From Serpula lacrymans var. lacrymans S7.9 (taxonomy: Eukaryota; Basidiomycota; Agaricomycetes; Boletales; Serpulaceae), in NCBI RefSeq assembly GCF_000218685.1, contig NW_006763298.1, positions 1,274,869 through 1,338,868 on the forward strand: DNA of 64,000 nt, read 5' to 3'. A model generated the notes under the pieces. It worked only from the letters and a program-made list of their open reading frames with translations. It had not been told where the DNA came from and did not search any database. Both the position numbers and the translations under genes were made by a program. Shown here in pieces: positions 18,445-31,100 of the stretch; the stretch's first letter is position 1; every line of letters begins with the position of its first letter.

Positions 18445-19313
18445 GTAATTACATTGAGTATTGAGGGGCTTGTCTATGTGCATTTATAGCAAATACATAG
18501 AGTGCATCGTCCTTGTTGACCTTTGCATCACTAGACTATTCACGGCTATACTATGGCCAGTTGTCATCTGACTGACCGGTTGACATCTACATACAGTACA
18601 TGTGATGCTCAGAGGTAAACAGCCCCCCTCCCAACCCAACTCAAAACATGGTGATTGCAGCTGGGATCAGCCGGTCAAACATCCAGTGAAAAGCCCTTGT
18701 CACAGTCTTGATTTATTGAGGCCTTATTGGGACTTACCAGACCTCATATGCTAAGAAGGATTTTCCCCAACAAACCAAAACCTACCTGCTCCTTTAAATT
18801 TGAATGGGCTGGCTTAGAACTTGATGAGGAAGCAGTTGTTTTCATTGCACGGTAGTTATGATATTATCATCATCGAATGAAAATTACAGCTGTTGAATTT
18901 TGAACGAAATATTCAGAAGAGCGACAAAGTGCATAGTGGGACTGAGTAAAGCTCGTATCAGAACTCTAAACAAATGAAATGTAGGACAAGGCAATTTGAA
19001 TAGCGACAAAAAAGGAAGAGACGGATTTCCATGTACAGTATATATATACAACTGCGGACGGGGAACGGAGACAAGGTAGCGCAAAACCCAACATGCTCAC
19101 TAGCATACGGGGGCATAAAAGAAACCGGAATAAGAGGCGAGAAAAAAGCTATGGAAACAAAAATTGAAATGAAACAACACATACAACGAAAAATAACACC
19201 GAAAACCGAGGTACAATAGGGAAGGAGAAAACATTTATGCATCAACCATCCACGACACGCATAGACGGAGGTCACCAAACTAGAGCATAGCCACAGAACC
19301 TTCACTTTTGGAC
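18445..19313. other. No gene seen; 3' flank of the WOPR gene
   Basis: Contains only short ORFs without family resemblance. The part from about 18890 to 19313 is probably the 3' untranslated region of the minus-strand gene. Confidence 0.45.
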
Positions 19314-20897
19314 TTACGCATCATCCCTTTCCTCGACACCCGTAAGCTGATCATCTTCCTTATCATCGGCCGCACTCCCCGAGGACACGACATTGGCAGG
19401 GACGGGCTGGACAGCGGCTTGTGGGGGGTACCCCGCATAATGTGGCCACGCCGGCATCCCAGCATACCCTGGATAGTGCCCATGGGGCGGAGGGTAATAT
19501 GGGTAATAAGCTTGAGCCTGTTGCTGTTGTTGTGCTTGCCCTAGCTGTTGCGGATCAACAGAACCCTGTGCAGGGTACGCCGCAGCGAATGGGTACTGCT
19601 GTGGGGGAGGTGGCGAACCTTGCTGGGGAGTGCCAGGCGACGCACCTGGATATGGAGAGGCTGAGTAGACGTGTGGGGGCGGGACGGCATAACCCGGCAT
19701 GCCATAATAGTTCGCAACGGGGTATGGAGCATAGTGCGGCGGTGGAGGGAGTACGGGAAGTGGGGGTTGATCGTGATAGCCGCCCATGGCAGACGAGGGC
19801 ACTGCAGGCGTCGAGGGCGTCGGGAGAGCAGTTTCAGATGGCGAGGGTGGCGAGGAAGGTTGTGTGCCTTTTCCCTTACGCGAGCGCTTGGTGGAGCTGG
19901 CTGCATACGGGTCGAACCGTTTTGCGCGCTTACTATCTGGAATGCGGCCGTCAGTGAGGAGAGGGAGGCCGGAGGAAAGGGGGGCGGTGAGGAGAGAGGG
20001 TGAAGTGTCGATATCGTCGGCTTCACCACGATACCGGGGAAGGCCGTCTACACCGATTTCGACCTTTGGGGGATTGCGAAAATGGGTTTTGTCAAGGTAT
20101 TCCGGGGAGATGTCAAGAGAAGCGAGTTCGGGGAGCGACGAAGGAGAACGAAGGCGACCTTGTTCGACATCCTCGACTTTGTAATAGGAGATAAGGTGTT
20201 GAGAGACACCACCAATGGTGAGTGAGAATGTCTAATCAGGTGCAGGAGTAAGCGTGAGAAAAATAATGAAAGGAGGGGAAAAGCAAGAAACGGAGTACGG
20301 AGAAAAGGTGGAAGACAATAAAAAAGAAAAACATGAAAAAGAACATACCTTTTTCATGAGCCCATCCGACTTGAACTTGTAGCTATTTGTGAGGCTACCT
20401 ACAAGTGTGCGCTCGCGATGTCGATCAAGGCCCATCGAGCTCGATTCACCTTTTGGCCGGCTGAGAGTCTGGCCCTCGAGCTTGACACCGTCGACATTAT
20501 ACTGTGAGTGGTCGATAACCTCAGGGGGAGGAAGATCCGAGCGCACGCCCCTGTGGCCTGCCCCGCGCTTATCAGTCTCGCGATAGAGGAGGAAGTTACC
20601 CAGGATGCGACTTGGGCTCCAGAAAAAGCCGTCTGTCCAGCGCTTGATGCCGCTCTCGTCCTCGTCGAAGACGAAGACAGAGCCTGAGGTGATCATTTTT
20701 CGCTCAGAGTCAACGAGGCGGCGTGTGACACGGGGGATGAGACCTCGACGTGCGGCTTCGAGGATAAGGAGGGCATCGCCTGTTGTTTCTATCCAACCTG
20801 ACCAGGGGGGCTCTGTCCATGTTGTGGAGGGCTGGGTGGGACCGTTGGCGGTGGATGCGGCGGGGGTGGAGGGGGAGATCTGCTGGTTTGCAGACAT
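19314..20897 (-). CDS. Gti1/Pac2 (WOPR) transcription regulator
   Basis: Two exons, 20897-20349 and 20231-19314, joined in phase 0 over a 117-bp intron, give 488 aa. The start MSANQQ at 20897 is the first in-frame ATG; the longer open frame begins with TTG. WOPR block 1 covers WSGWIETTGDALLILEAARR, RVTRRLVDSERKMITSGSVF and GIKRWTDGFFWSPSRILGNF. Block 2 follows across the intron (TFSLTIGGVSQHLISYY). The C-terminal half is Pro/Tyr/Gln/Gly-rich and low in complexity, as in other members. Wor1, Ryp1 and Sge1 of this family are DNA-binding master switches of morphology and virulence in ascomycetes. The target genes here are unknown. A 5'-UTR intron may lie near 21035-20945. Confidence 0.9.
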
Positions 20898-23334
20898 TTG
20901 GGAGAGACTGGTCCGTGCATGATTGGGAGCGACGGGGCGAGTTTGTGCATTGGCGGGTTGCGGTGATTTGAGATAAGATGAAGAAAAGTCAGCCACTGAG
21001 GTGAAAGTAAAGTTTGTGGACAAAGTTGACTCACCGAGCAGGTAGATTTGCGGGAGGAGGGTGAATTAATGCGACAAAGCCTATTTAGGATTCAGAACCC
21101 GACTGCACTTCACGCCACCAGCCTGCAATACCTCCGTCGCTGCCAGCGTTGGCGTCGCTCGCTGCCGTCCTCCTTCGCCCGCGATATCGCTGCCGCGTTT
21201 GCCCCGGGGCTGTTCTCCTTTGCTTATCAGAGATATCCTGGGGCGGGGTCTGTGTGATCTCGTCGTGATTTGGCTGCTTTCCTGTATAAAGTTCGTTCAG
21301 CCACCTCGCATGACTAAGCTGATGCTTTCCTCGAGTCTCTGTAAACCTTGCTCGAGGCTTCTTTGAGCTTAACCTTGCCATTAATGCAGTGATCATCGGT
21401 TGTATTCAGTGTTCTCAGCGTTCAGTCCGCTACATTCATGATTATCGCAGGACTTCAACATACATTCATATGGGCAAATGTCGAGGAACCTGAAGTCTTT
21501 CCTTGGCGCTGTCAATAAAATGGACCTTGCACTTTCATTGGGGCCCGCCGGGCACGTACTGACATCGCTCTAGTATCCTCGCAGTGTACGCGCAAACCCC
21601 AGTGGACATCGCTCCCTGCCTCCCCCCAGTACCTTGCGGCATCTGAGCGCTCGGCCGCCCATTCAGCCGAGAGATCGCATGCCACAGTTGAAATTCCTTA
21701 CCTGTCCATCACCTTACTCAGGAGCTGATTGTTCGTAGACGTATGCGCGATATCAGAAACGGTTGACTGGAAGGGAAGACTTGTGGTGTCCTTGGCGCAC
21801 CATTTTGTATGCTGTCCTGGACATTTTGCGCCCCCCCCCACCTTGCCAAAGGGTTGATAGCATTCCTTTGCCCTGACTTATGTCATCTATATTTCGTACA
21901 TTCCTTCTCGTCTTCCAGAGTTGCTCCCGGCACTCATTCTTAGCCTGCATTTGGAACCTCGATATCTGCTGCTTGCTTTCGCGCATTTCGAGCGCTTAAT
22001 CGGCCGTAAATATCAGGCTATCATATGTGTATCGAGATTTCCTATTTGTCTGCGACTGATCCCCGACTGAAACATCTGGCCTAGAGTTGAGTCATGATCC
22101 GGATGCACCTTTCTGAATGGTATGTCTACTTCAATTGCCAAATTCACAAGACAATCCCGCTAAGGCGCTGAACTTTCCGTTGCCCTTAGCCAACTTTACC
22201 GCAGGGTGAATTGATCCGTCGAACGCTTGCCCTGGCTATGTGCTGCACTATTCGGGTTATATGTCCATCTACGTTCGCTCTCGCTTTTGGTCTCAAACTG
22301 TACAGACGTACCCCTGCTTTACCTAACACAGAATATACTTCGCTGTCACTTTGAAGTCGAATATATCCTCATTCTCTCTTCAAGTTCGACCGGATCTTGT
22401 CCTACCAATGACAGTTAGATAATCCAAAAGGAGAGCGACATGTACCATTGTTCCTGTTATTCCTTGTCCTGCGTTGTCTCCGTTCGCTTGACTGGCTGAC
22501 AACACTGTCAAAATCATATCGCGTCTACCGCCACGTATTCCCTAGTTCGGTGTATATTCGTACGGTAATCTATACTAGGAAGTGAATTTGCTAACACTAT
22601 TTCGACTTTAAGCGCTGGACCCAATCCTCCTGACTGCAACCTGGAGAATACGATAGCACTTCTCAATGACCTTCGAAGGTTCTCTTGCACCAAGCAGACT
22701 GAGGGTATTAAACCCCTTATGAACGGTGAGCGGTGTGTTCCTGCCGCATTTTCACGAGACGATTGTATTGTAATGACTTGATGAGTAGACAGATGATATG
22801 CTCCTCAAGCGAATAGAAGGCACCGTTGCACTTAACCCCGTGTCTAACGGATGTAAAGTTACCTGTCTACCGTGAATGTGAGGCCGGATGTCCTTGTTGT
22901 ACCAATATTATTACGCCCAAGAAGCCAATCACCATCATACATCACTGTCCAAACACATTTTATCCAGACAACATACATTTCGCTACTATTAAGTAAGGTC
23001 AGATTCATCTACATTCATCTACAGCAATTGCCCCCTGAAATTGCCCAATATTACATGAGCATGTCTAGGTGTGTACATGATTGATTACTTCGTTCGCGAT
23101 GTCTGCCCTCATTACTCCTGAATTCCGTGTAAGATGGTCTACCATATTGCAAAAGGAATAGCTCGGCAGGCAACGCAGGAGCAGGAACAAATAGATGTAT
23201 CCCATTAGTCAAGGACGATAGGTCGGAATAAAGAACTTGCTTTGAAGCAGAAAAATCGCCGCTGAATTAATGCCTAGTGGAATCGGTATATAAGGTGGCG
23301 AATGTCATCGTTTGCCTCCAGCCAAACCAGCACC
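20898..23334. other. Long divergent promoter region without a gene
   Basis: About 2.4 kb separate the WOPR gene (-) from the WSC oxidase gene (+). Only short unrelated ORFs and a C8-9 run near 21832 are seen. Long 5' regions are usual for WOPR master regulators. Confidence 0.5.
23287..23293 (+). promoter_or_regulatory. TATA box of the WSC oxidase gene
   Basis: TATATAAGG lies about 45 bp upstream of the ATG at 23335, which implies a very short 5' UTR. Confidence 0.5.
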
Positions 23335-26300
23335 ATGGCTTGGAATAGTGCACGTACGTTGATTCTGGCTGTCGCAGCCATATTGCCGGTAAGAAACATA
23401 CTATACCCATTATGACTTTATGAACCGTACGTGACCATCGCCACCGTAGATCGCGCATACACTTGGCCTTTCATCTCTGCAAGATCTACAAGTCCGCCAA
23501 ACCGTTGGAGCGACCAATTGGACTGCTTTTGGTTGTTATACGTGAGTTTGTCGAGCTAGGGTTGTCCAGTTTCTATGTATGTAAGTTCACCGTATTTGGT
23601 TGTACAGTGATAATGGAGGCGCCCGTACGCTTTCCGGATCTTCCTACACTAGCCCCACTGCTATGACAGTGGAATCCTGTGTCAACTTCTGTTCAACTGG
23701 CTCAAACTCGTACATATATGCTGGTATTGAATATGCACAAGAGTGTTGTATGTCATATCAGCCATTCATATTTCTTGTTCATTGGAAATCTGACTTTATT
23801 TTCTCCAAGACTGTGACAATTTCATACGAAATGGGGCTACGAGTGTCACTTCTTCCCAATGTAATATGCCATGCACAGGAAACGCGGCAGAGTTTTGTGG
23901 TGCAGGCAATCTGCTAGATATATACTATAGCGGTGGACAGCCTCCTCCTGCGCCGATCATTGTTCCTAGCGTTGGCAATTGGACGTCACTTGGGTGTTAT
24001 AAGTAAGTTAACGCCGCAATTAATGTGGAGATTTTAGCTAGAAAGGAATATGCTGATGTTAAATTTACTTTGTACAGTGATTCTACGGCACGTGCTTTGG
24101 CTTATGGTGCACCTGTCACGGAAGGCATGACCGTAGAAGGTTGCACGAGCGCGTGTTACACTGCGGGCTACCCTCTTGCAGGGTTGGAATATTCGACTCA
24201 ATGTTGTAAGTCAGGACTACTAGCATGTTCGCTTTATTTTAAAAAAAAATCTCACTATCATCACAGTCTGTGGTCTGGTGCTTGACAATGGTTCAGGACC
24301 TACGCCTGCTTCAGACTGCGACATGACATGCGCGGGGAATGCTACTGAGTATTGTGGAGGACCTAATCGTTTGAATATTTACAACTACACAGAGCTGGTG
24401 CCAACTACTCCTGGCGGGGGTGGCGGTGGCGGTGGCGGTGGCGGAGGAGGTACGACAACAGTATCTCCCGTCACTTCTGGTCTACCAGGAACATGGGGTT
24501 ATACTGCATGTTACGTGGATAATGCCAATGGCAGAGTCATCGGTAACGAATACGATAACAGCAACATGACAGTTGAGAACTGTATCGCAAACTGCATCGG
24601 CGAGAATTTCACAGTGGCGGCTATTGAGTATAGTACACAGTGCTGTGAGTTGTGTTTTCTTTGTTTGATGGCGATTCTTGTTGGCTGATATTTCGTAATT
24701 TAGTCTGTGGTGACTATCTTATCAACGGAGCTGCCTTGGCCCCTGCGGGAGATTGCAGTATGGGCTGTGAAGGAAATTCTACGTCCGTATCTTATGATGT
24801 TCGCGACGGCGTTTGGCTCAAATGACTCATATAGGGAAGCCTGTGGTGGCCCGAACCGTCTCTCAGTATATTCCTCAACTGGCAATGTAACCATACTTCC
24901 AATACCAGCACCTCAGAACACTAGTTTACCTGGACAATGGTCATACCAGGGTTGTTATGCGTATGTATAGGCTCCTACCTTTGGATTTCCTCTGTGAAAG
25001 TATCTGAAAGTTTGTCGTTCGCGCGTACAGGGAACCTGCCACGGGTGTTCACGTACTACCCTACGAGCTCGACTGGACGACCAATAATACAATCGATGCG
25101 TGTTTGAACCAATGTGCTGCATTTGGCTATCCAGCAGCGGGTCTCGAGTATGGAGAACAGTGCTGTCAGTGTCCTCTCTTTTCACCTTGGTTCCTGAGAA
25201 GTTTCTGATTTGAAGGAGTTGTTTGTAGTCTGTGGTGACATTACGGACGTTGCTGGTAATGGTGGCTTCCTCGCACCTGAGACGGACTGCAACATGCCGT
25301 GCTCTGGTGATCCGATTCATATCTGCGGCGCTGGTGATCGTCTGTCAATGTACTACTGGAATGGTACAATGAATGTTTGGCATATGCCTGAGAATATTGG
25401 GCACTACGAGGTACGTCAGACGCTCACTGGAAAGATTCACAATAGCGCAAAAGCTGATTGCTAGTAGTTCCTTATTGGCGGTCTCATTGTACCCCTCATC
25501 GCAACAGTAGGGATCAACAACAAGGTTACCTTCCTGGAAAAATGGGGTACTTCGGAATATGACAATTCTACTGGTGCTTATGAGTTGGATTTGACGCTTG
25601 TGGATAACTATCGCCTCGCGTGGCGTGAGATGCATGTCAAGACGGACGTGTTTTGTTCGGGTAGTATCATTTTACCTGATAAGGGCGGGAGACAGATTAA
25701 TGTCGGCGGCTGGTCACTGGAGTCGACTTTTGGTGTGAGGTTGTATACGCCAGATGGAAGCGCTGGGGTCAATGGCACCAACGATTGGGAGGAGAATGTC
25801 AATGAACTTACTCTTCAGGTTAGATCTTCTCCTTTATACGGAGATGTACTATAATATAATGCTTACTGTTTATTCTTAGCGTGGTCGCTGGTATCCCACT
25901 GCTATGATGATGTCTAATGGCAGTATCTTGGTTGTTGGTGGTGAAACGGGCAGTAATGCTTCGCCTCAGCCGAACCTCGAGATTCTTCCCAAACCGCCAG
26001 GTGGTGATACGGTTATTACTTTGGACTACCTTCAGCGTACGGATCCGAACAATCTCTACCCATTCCTGATGGTCCTCCCCAGCGGACGTATCTTTATAGG
26101 TTTGTTTTACGATAGCTGAAAGTATAACGTCCCTGCTAATTTGTGCCTTCTGATTTGTAGGTTATTATAATGAAGCTCGCATTCTCGATCCAATTACTTT
26201 TGATACGGTTACTGTGCTCCCGAACATACCAGGAGAAGTAAACAACTTCCTTGCAGGTCGAACTTACCCGATGGAGGGGACTGCTGTCCTGTTCCCGCAG

Positions 26301-27225
26301 TATGCACCATACACTGACCCTATCCAAATACTGATTTGTGGTGGATCTACCCCTGGTGCTGCAATAGCAGTGGACAACTGTGTGTCAATTGTACCTGAGG
26401 CTGAGAATGCCACGTGGACCTTGGAACGAATGGTATGTACTGGATATACAAGCGGCAGCTGAGAATGTTAGCTGACGAGTGTATGTGTAGCCATCGAAGC
26501 GGGTGATGCCTTGTATGGTTACGCTTCCAGATGGCACCTATATGATCATGAATGGTGCGCAGCAAGGTGTCGCAGGCTTTGGTCTTGCCACGGAACCGAA
26601 TCTTAGCGCGCTCCTTTATGACCCATTGCAACCTGTCGGCCAGCGGGTCTCTATTCTAAATACCACTATTGTCGACCGATTGTATCACTCCGAAGCGACG
26701 CTCCTTACCGACGGACGTGTTCTAATCTCTGGCTCAGATCCGCAGACGTATTATCCAAATGGTTCGTATGTGTACCCGGAGGAAATGCGTATAGAGGTAT
26801 ATATTCCGCCGTATTTAAATCAAGTTCAATATCATGGAAACGGACTGGGAATATAATGGGCAATACACCATAACAGTGAACCTATTCCAAGGAACGACAT
26901 CTACTATGCGTATTTCTCTCGTAGCTGGTATGTCACTGAAAGGCCATATCCAAAACATAGTTCTCATTCTTTGCCAGCTTCCTCAAGCACTCATGGAAAT
27001 GTGATGAGCGGGGGTCGTATTCTATTCCCCGAGTTTGCTTGCTCCGGAAATACATGCACTATCACAGCACCTCCGAATGCGTACGTGAGCCCACCTGGAT
27101 GGAGCCAACTCTTCATCCTTGATGGGCCAACGCCATCACATTCATTGTGGGTGAGGATTGGAGGAGATCCTGCGCAGCTGGGTAATTGGCCTGATTTCCC
27201 AGACTTTACTTTACCTGGAGTGTAG
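23335..27225 (+). pseudogene. WSC x4 - glyoxal-oxidase-like radical copper oxidase, with a frameshift
   Basis: Fifteen exons are traceable: 23335-23388, 23450-23541, 23608-23747, 23810-24002, 24078-24205, 24267-24644, 24704-24782, 24835-24960, 25031-25164, 25229-25410, 25468-25818, 25880-26099, 26161-26432, 26491-26927 and 26978-27225. A signal peptide (MAWNSARTLILAVAAILP) is followed by four Cys-rich WSC domains. A run of about 13 Gly separates WSC2 from WSC3. The oxidase domain keeps the family's copper and radical residues: Cys in VFCSGS, Tyr in RWYPT, Tyr-His in [10 protein letters not shown] and His in SSTHGN. Such enzymes oxidise aldehydes or alcohols to supply H2O2 outside the cell. 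Exon 14 is one base out of phase: after PPYLN (near 26820) the frame must shift to read ETDWEYNGQ. It is either a recent lesion or a sequence error. Confidence 0.85.
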
Positions 27226-27578
27226 GGCGATAAGTTGCGGAAACCGGGTATTATTTATTGTTTTTATTGTTTTTTCTTGCACGTCCTTGTTTCATCCAGT
27301 TGATTATTGAAAAGTTAATACGTGGGGAAATACACTGCGAGGTTACATATTGTCTAAGTCCTAGTAGAGTCCAAACAATATTATATGAGGGCTAGTTTGT
27401 GAGATTCATCAGATCAATGACAGGACAGGTATGGGTACTGTACTCACAAAAGGAGTATGTATACAACTCGTCATGAAGTACATCATAGCTATTAGATGGA
27501 ACATGATTTCAGGGGGAGGGAATACTCAAATGAGGATACACACCTTGATACATCTATCTTCGGCGTCCAAACGTAGCT
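27226..27578. other. Spacer, no gene seen
   Basis: AT-rich sequence between two converging gene ends. Nothing recognisable. Confidence 0.5.
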
Positions 27579-27867
27579 CTAACCTGTACTGCGCATAGGT
27601 GGGTGTGGACTTGGTTGTCTTCTCTCAGGTACAAGTGGCTCTCTTTCGTCGATTTCTTCGTCGATAGGCCCTCTACATGAGCACCTGGAACAGGAACACA
27701 GTGTCTCTGTGCATTGGTGACCTGAGTTGGATATTAGATATGTATTGCAGCTTATAAGGATGGTGGGACGAACGAAGGGAGATAAAGTCGTAACATATGC
27801 CGGTGAAGACATCAACGCATAGGGTGATTGTTACAGCGCAGCATGCATCCAAAATACCATCAGACAT
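27579..27867 (-). CDS. Small Cys-rich protein, 78 aa
   Basis: Two exons, 27867-27774 and 27721-27579, join in frame across a 52-bp intron with GT and CAG ends. The product starts MSDGILDACCAVTITLC. It has a CSCSRCSC cluster after the junction and a charged tail (DEEIDEREPLVPERRQP). The layout (paired N-terminal Cys, hydrophobic stretch, Cys cluster, acidic tail) resembles small uncharacterised proteins of basidiomycetes that I recall only loosely. The gene is supported by the clean intron and composition, not by a named family. Confidence 0.45.
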
Positions 27868-28107
27868 GGTACTTCCAAAGACCACTGCAAATTAGGATTC
27901 ACGGTTTCTAGCCTCTTTACATTGGGAACTAAATCTTAGACCCCCGGTTGCAAGGTACATACAGCAGAGTTTGGCCCTGTTTGCCTACACCCTTCAGAAA
28001 AAACACTTGCAAATACAAGCACGCACACGCTAAGTCCTTCAAATTGTTACCTCTACAGTCTCCAGCGCACGCTTTGTAGGGTGTTTTGTGGTGACTCGCA
28101 TTTTCTT

Positions 28108-31100
28108 ATGGAATCAAGCTTACAGTTTAGGACGCACAGAGGCCGCGCAAATGGCATACACCACGATGTCGCAGGAGGCGTAGGCAGAAAGGCGCACCAC
28201 AAGAATAAACAATGGGTTGCTGAGCAGGGTGGCTCAACTAGAGAAAACAATACCGCTGGCTTGGATAGTGGAAGGTGGGAGAGAGGCGGGTATCGCGGCG
28301 GCAGAGGAAGGGGTCGTGTCTCGAGGGCCAAGTTCCCAAACGCATCCGTGACATTTCGACGCCGTGAAGCTCTTGACGTCGAAGGTACCACTGGCAGTGA
28401 AGGAGAGCAGAGTGAAGCAGGCGATGATGTAGAAGTCGATGAGGTCGAAGAGCCTGAACTGGACACGGCGGAGGAACGCGAGAAATTTTGGCAAGAGGTG
28501 AGCGTGGTTCAGAGTACGTGCTACAACCGGCATTCCATTTATGCGACGTAGCTCGTAAAAGCCCGCGAGGTCGAGCGCAAAAAAGCCATAGCAGATGGGA
28601 AAATGGACGACCCTCTTATTCCTAAGCGCCTTGAAGATGCAATCACCATGGTCGGGACATGCATGGATATGTGTGCCCGATTTGAGCGCTACCGACGCGA
28701 ACGTGAAAATAACCTGTTTGAATGGGAAACTGTACGTTACATTTATTTCATCGAGCTTCAATATCACGATCAAATCCTGCGCTGATTGGTTACAAGATTC
28801 CTGGCACGAAGCGAGTAGACCACAAACGTGCTGTTAAGATGTACGAACGAGCCGCAGGTGACAAGACGCTACCGTCCGACCTACGTCCTCCTAAAGTTCT
28901 TCAGGTGCGCTATCACCATATTCGTTTTTTTATAGATATTATTGTTCCATCATAACCGGCGAATTCTATCAGAGAACTCTCGACTATCTGTTTCACGATC
29001 TTTTACCGCGCGGCGGCTTTTCTGCAACCTTCAACTTTATTCGCGATCGGTCGCGCGCTGTAAGAAACGATTTCACCATGCAACATAATACTGGGGCCCT
29101 CGCCATAGAGTGTCATGATCGTTGTGCTCGTTTCCATATTTTGGCTCTTCACATTGAGCGTGACCGCCCTGGCTTCTCAATCCAAATGGAAGAACAGCAA
29201 CTTATGAATAGTATGTGCTTTAGCGTAATCCATATCGCTCATATCAATGAATACCGGTCATAAGCGTTGCAAAGCCTCAAAGAATTTTACGAAGACCAAC
29301 GAGGACGCTACCAATCTTCAAGCGAACTGGAGATGCGCGTATACCATCGTCTGATTCATATTCGCGATCAGAAGGAGCGACACGAGGACATTCCTTCATC
29401 CATCTCCATGCATCCCGTTTTCGAACTGACCACCAAGTTTCGTACACACGTACAAGCGAAAAGCGCACCAATTACGAAAAATTCTCCCCTTGTCGTCGAT
29501 TCTCAAGGGATGGGAATATTTGCTGAACTTGCTACCGTCCTCCGAGAAGAAGGCAGCGTGGTAATGATTTATTTGGTTGCTTGCATATTGGAAAGGTTGT
29601 TTGGGAAGGACAAGATCGAAGATATCGAGAGCATTCGTGGAGACATAGCCCTTCCTGACATCATAGATGGGTACTCAGGTATCGTCGATATACAAGACAA
29701 CCATAATACCGAAGAACAAGAAAGCCCCGACAGTAATGCTGTCGTGGAGGAGCAAACCGGAGAACAAACGTATGACACGTGCTCAGTAGCGGAATCGCGG
29801 CCCTCTATATCACCTCTGAAGCCTAGTGGTACACAATGGCTCAACGAGACCTTTGGCCCAACACCCACCGCATCCACCATCTTTGGAAAGCCACCTGCGC
29901 AAGAAATGGCATCACCGTCTCAGCCTTCAACTACCCAGAGTTCACAATCGGCCTTTTCTAATCTTTCTTCCGTACCCAGTGCATTCGGTTCACCATCTAT
30001 CTTTGGAAATCCTTTCCAATCGAGTGGCTCTCTTGGGGCTCAAAGTAAGGATACATCCACTCCGACCTCAGTATTTGGAAATTCCACCCAATCCATCTTC
30101 CGCCAATCACCGACGGCCAACTTGACGAATAGCTCACCCATGCCCGGTTCGTTTGATTCTACATTATATACTAATGCACAACTCATATCGAACTCAGCGG
30201 CCACGTCATCGAACTCAGCATTTAGCTCATTCGCTGCCCCATCACCAACAATGCTGTCTAAACCAGTCTTCGATCAACCGATCACTCCAATCCCAGACAA
30301 CGGTTTATCAAAGCACTCTCTTTCTTCCTCAATGCCACTGGCTCAATCTCCTTCTGTCACGCCTTCCTTAAATCCTTTTGCGCCCGTTTTCACTCCCCCA
30401 AAAATGTCATCTCAGTCGAACGGTGGTGGCACATTGCCAACAAAAACGGATGTGCCTACCCCTACATCTGATATTTCTCAGTCATCGAAAAGACGCAGGC
30501 AGTCAGGCACTCTACTTGGCGGTTGTTTAACGACTGAACCACTTTCTTTGGGCGATGATGTATTTCCGTCGTCAGGAACGTTCGCTGCTCCAAGCATTAG
30601 GACAACTTCATCGCATGGTTCCCTTTTTGCATCTACAAGTACAGACGACTTGGCATACGCCACTTCGCCTTCACCACTTGCTCAACCTCCACCCCTTGGT
30701 AAACATCAGCCCATATCTCTACCACCTACGCCCACTGCAACGACATTTATACCTGCAGTCGCATCTTCTAGACCTTTGAAATCAATATTCGGCTCCCTTG
30801 GTAGCCTACAAACTTCTCTATCTGCTGCACCAACGGAGATTCTCAGCCCTCTAGTCATTCCCTCTCCTGGAACTTCCAGATCTCTTGGTTCTATCCCCAG
30901 CTTTCTGCGCAACGAGCTTTCTGAAACGCCAACGCGCTCAACTCTAAGAGAAGTTCTGACCTCATCTCGCGACACCTTGCAGAGCTCGCTCACTCGCCGA
31001 CCTTCATTGCCAAGTAGTGATGTTCCAGTTAATGAAGAAGCTGACAATATAACAGCTGGTGCATTTTCTCGAAAGTGTTCGTTGGTGAGGGAAGTCTTTG

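Noticed and set aside
20898..21023. Extension of the WOPR protein to residues before MSANQQ
   Set aside because: The frame begins with TTG and a likely splice donor lies at its start, so it is more probably 5' UTR.
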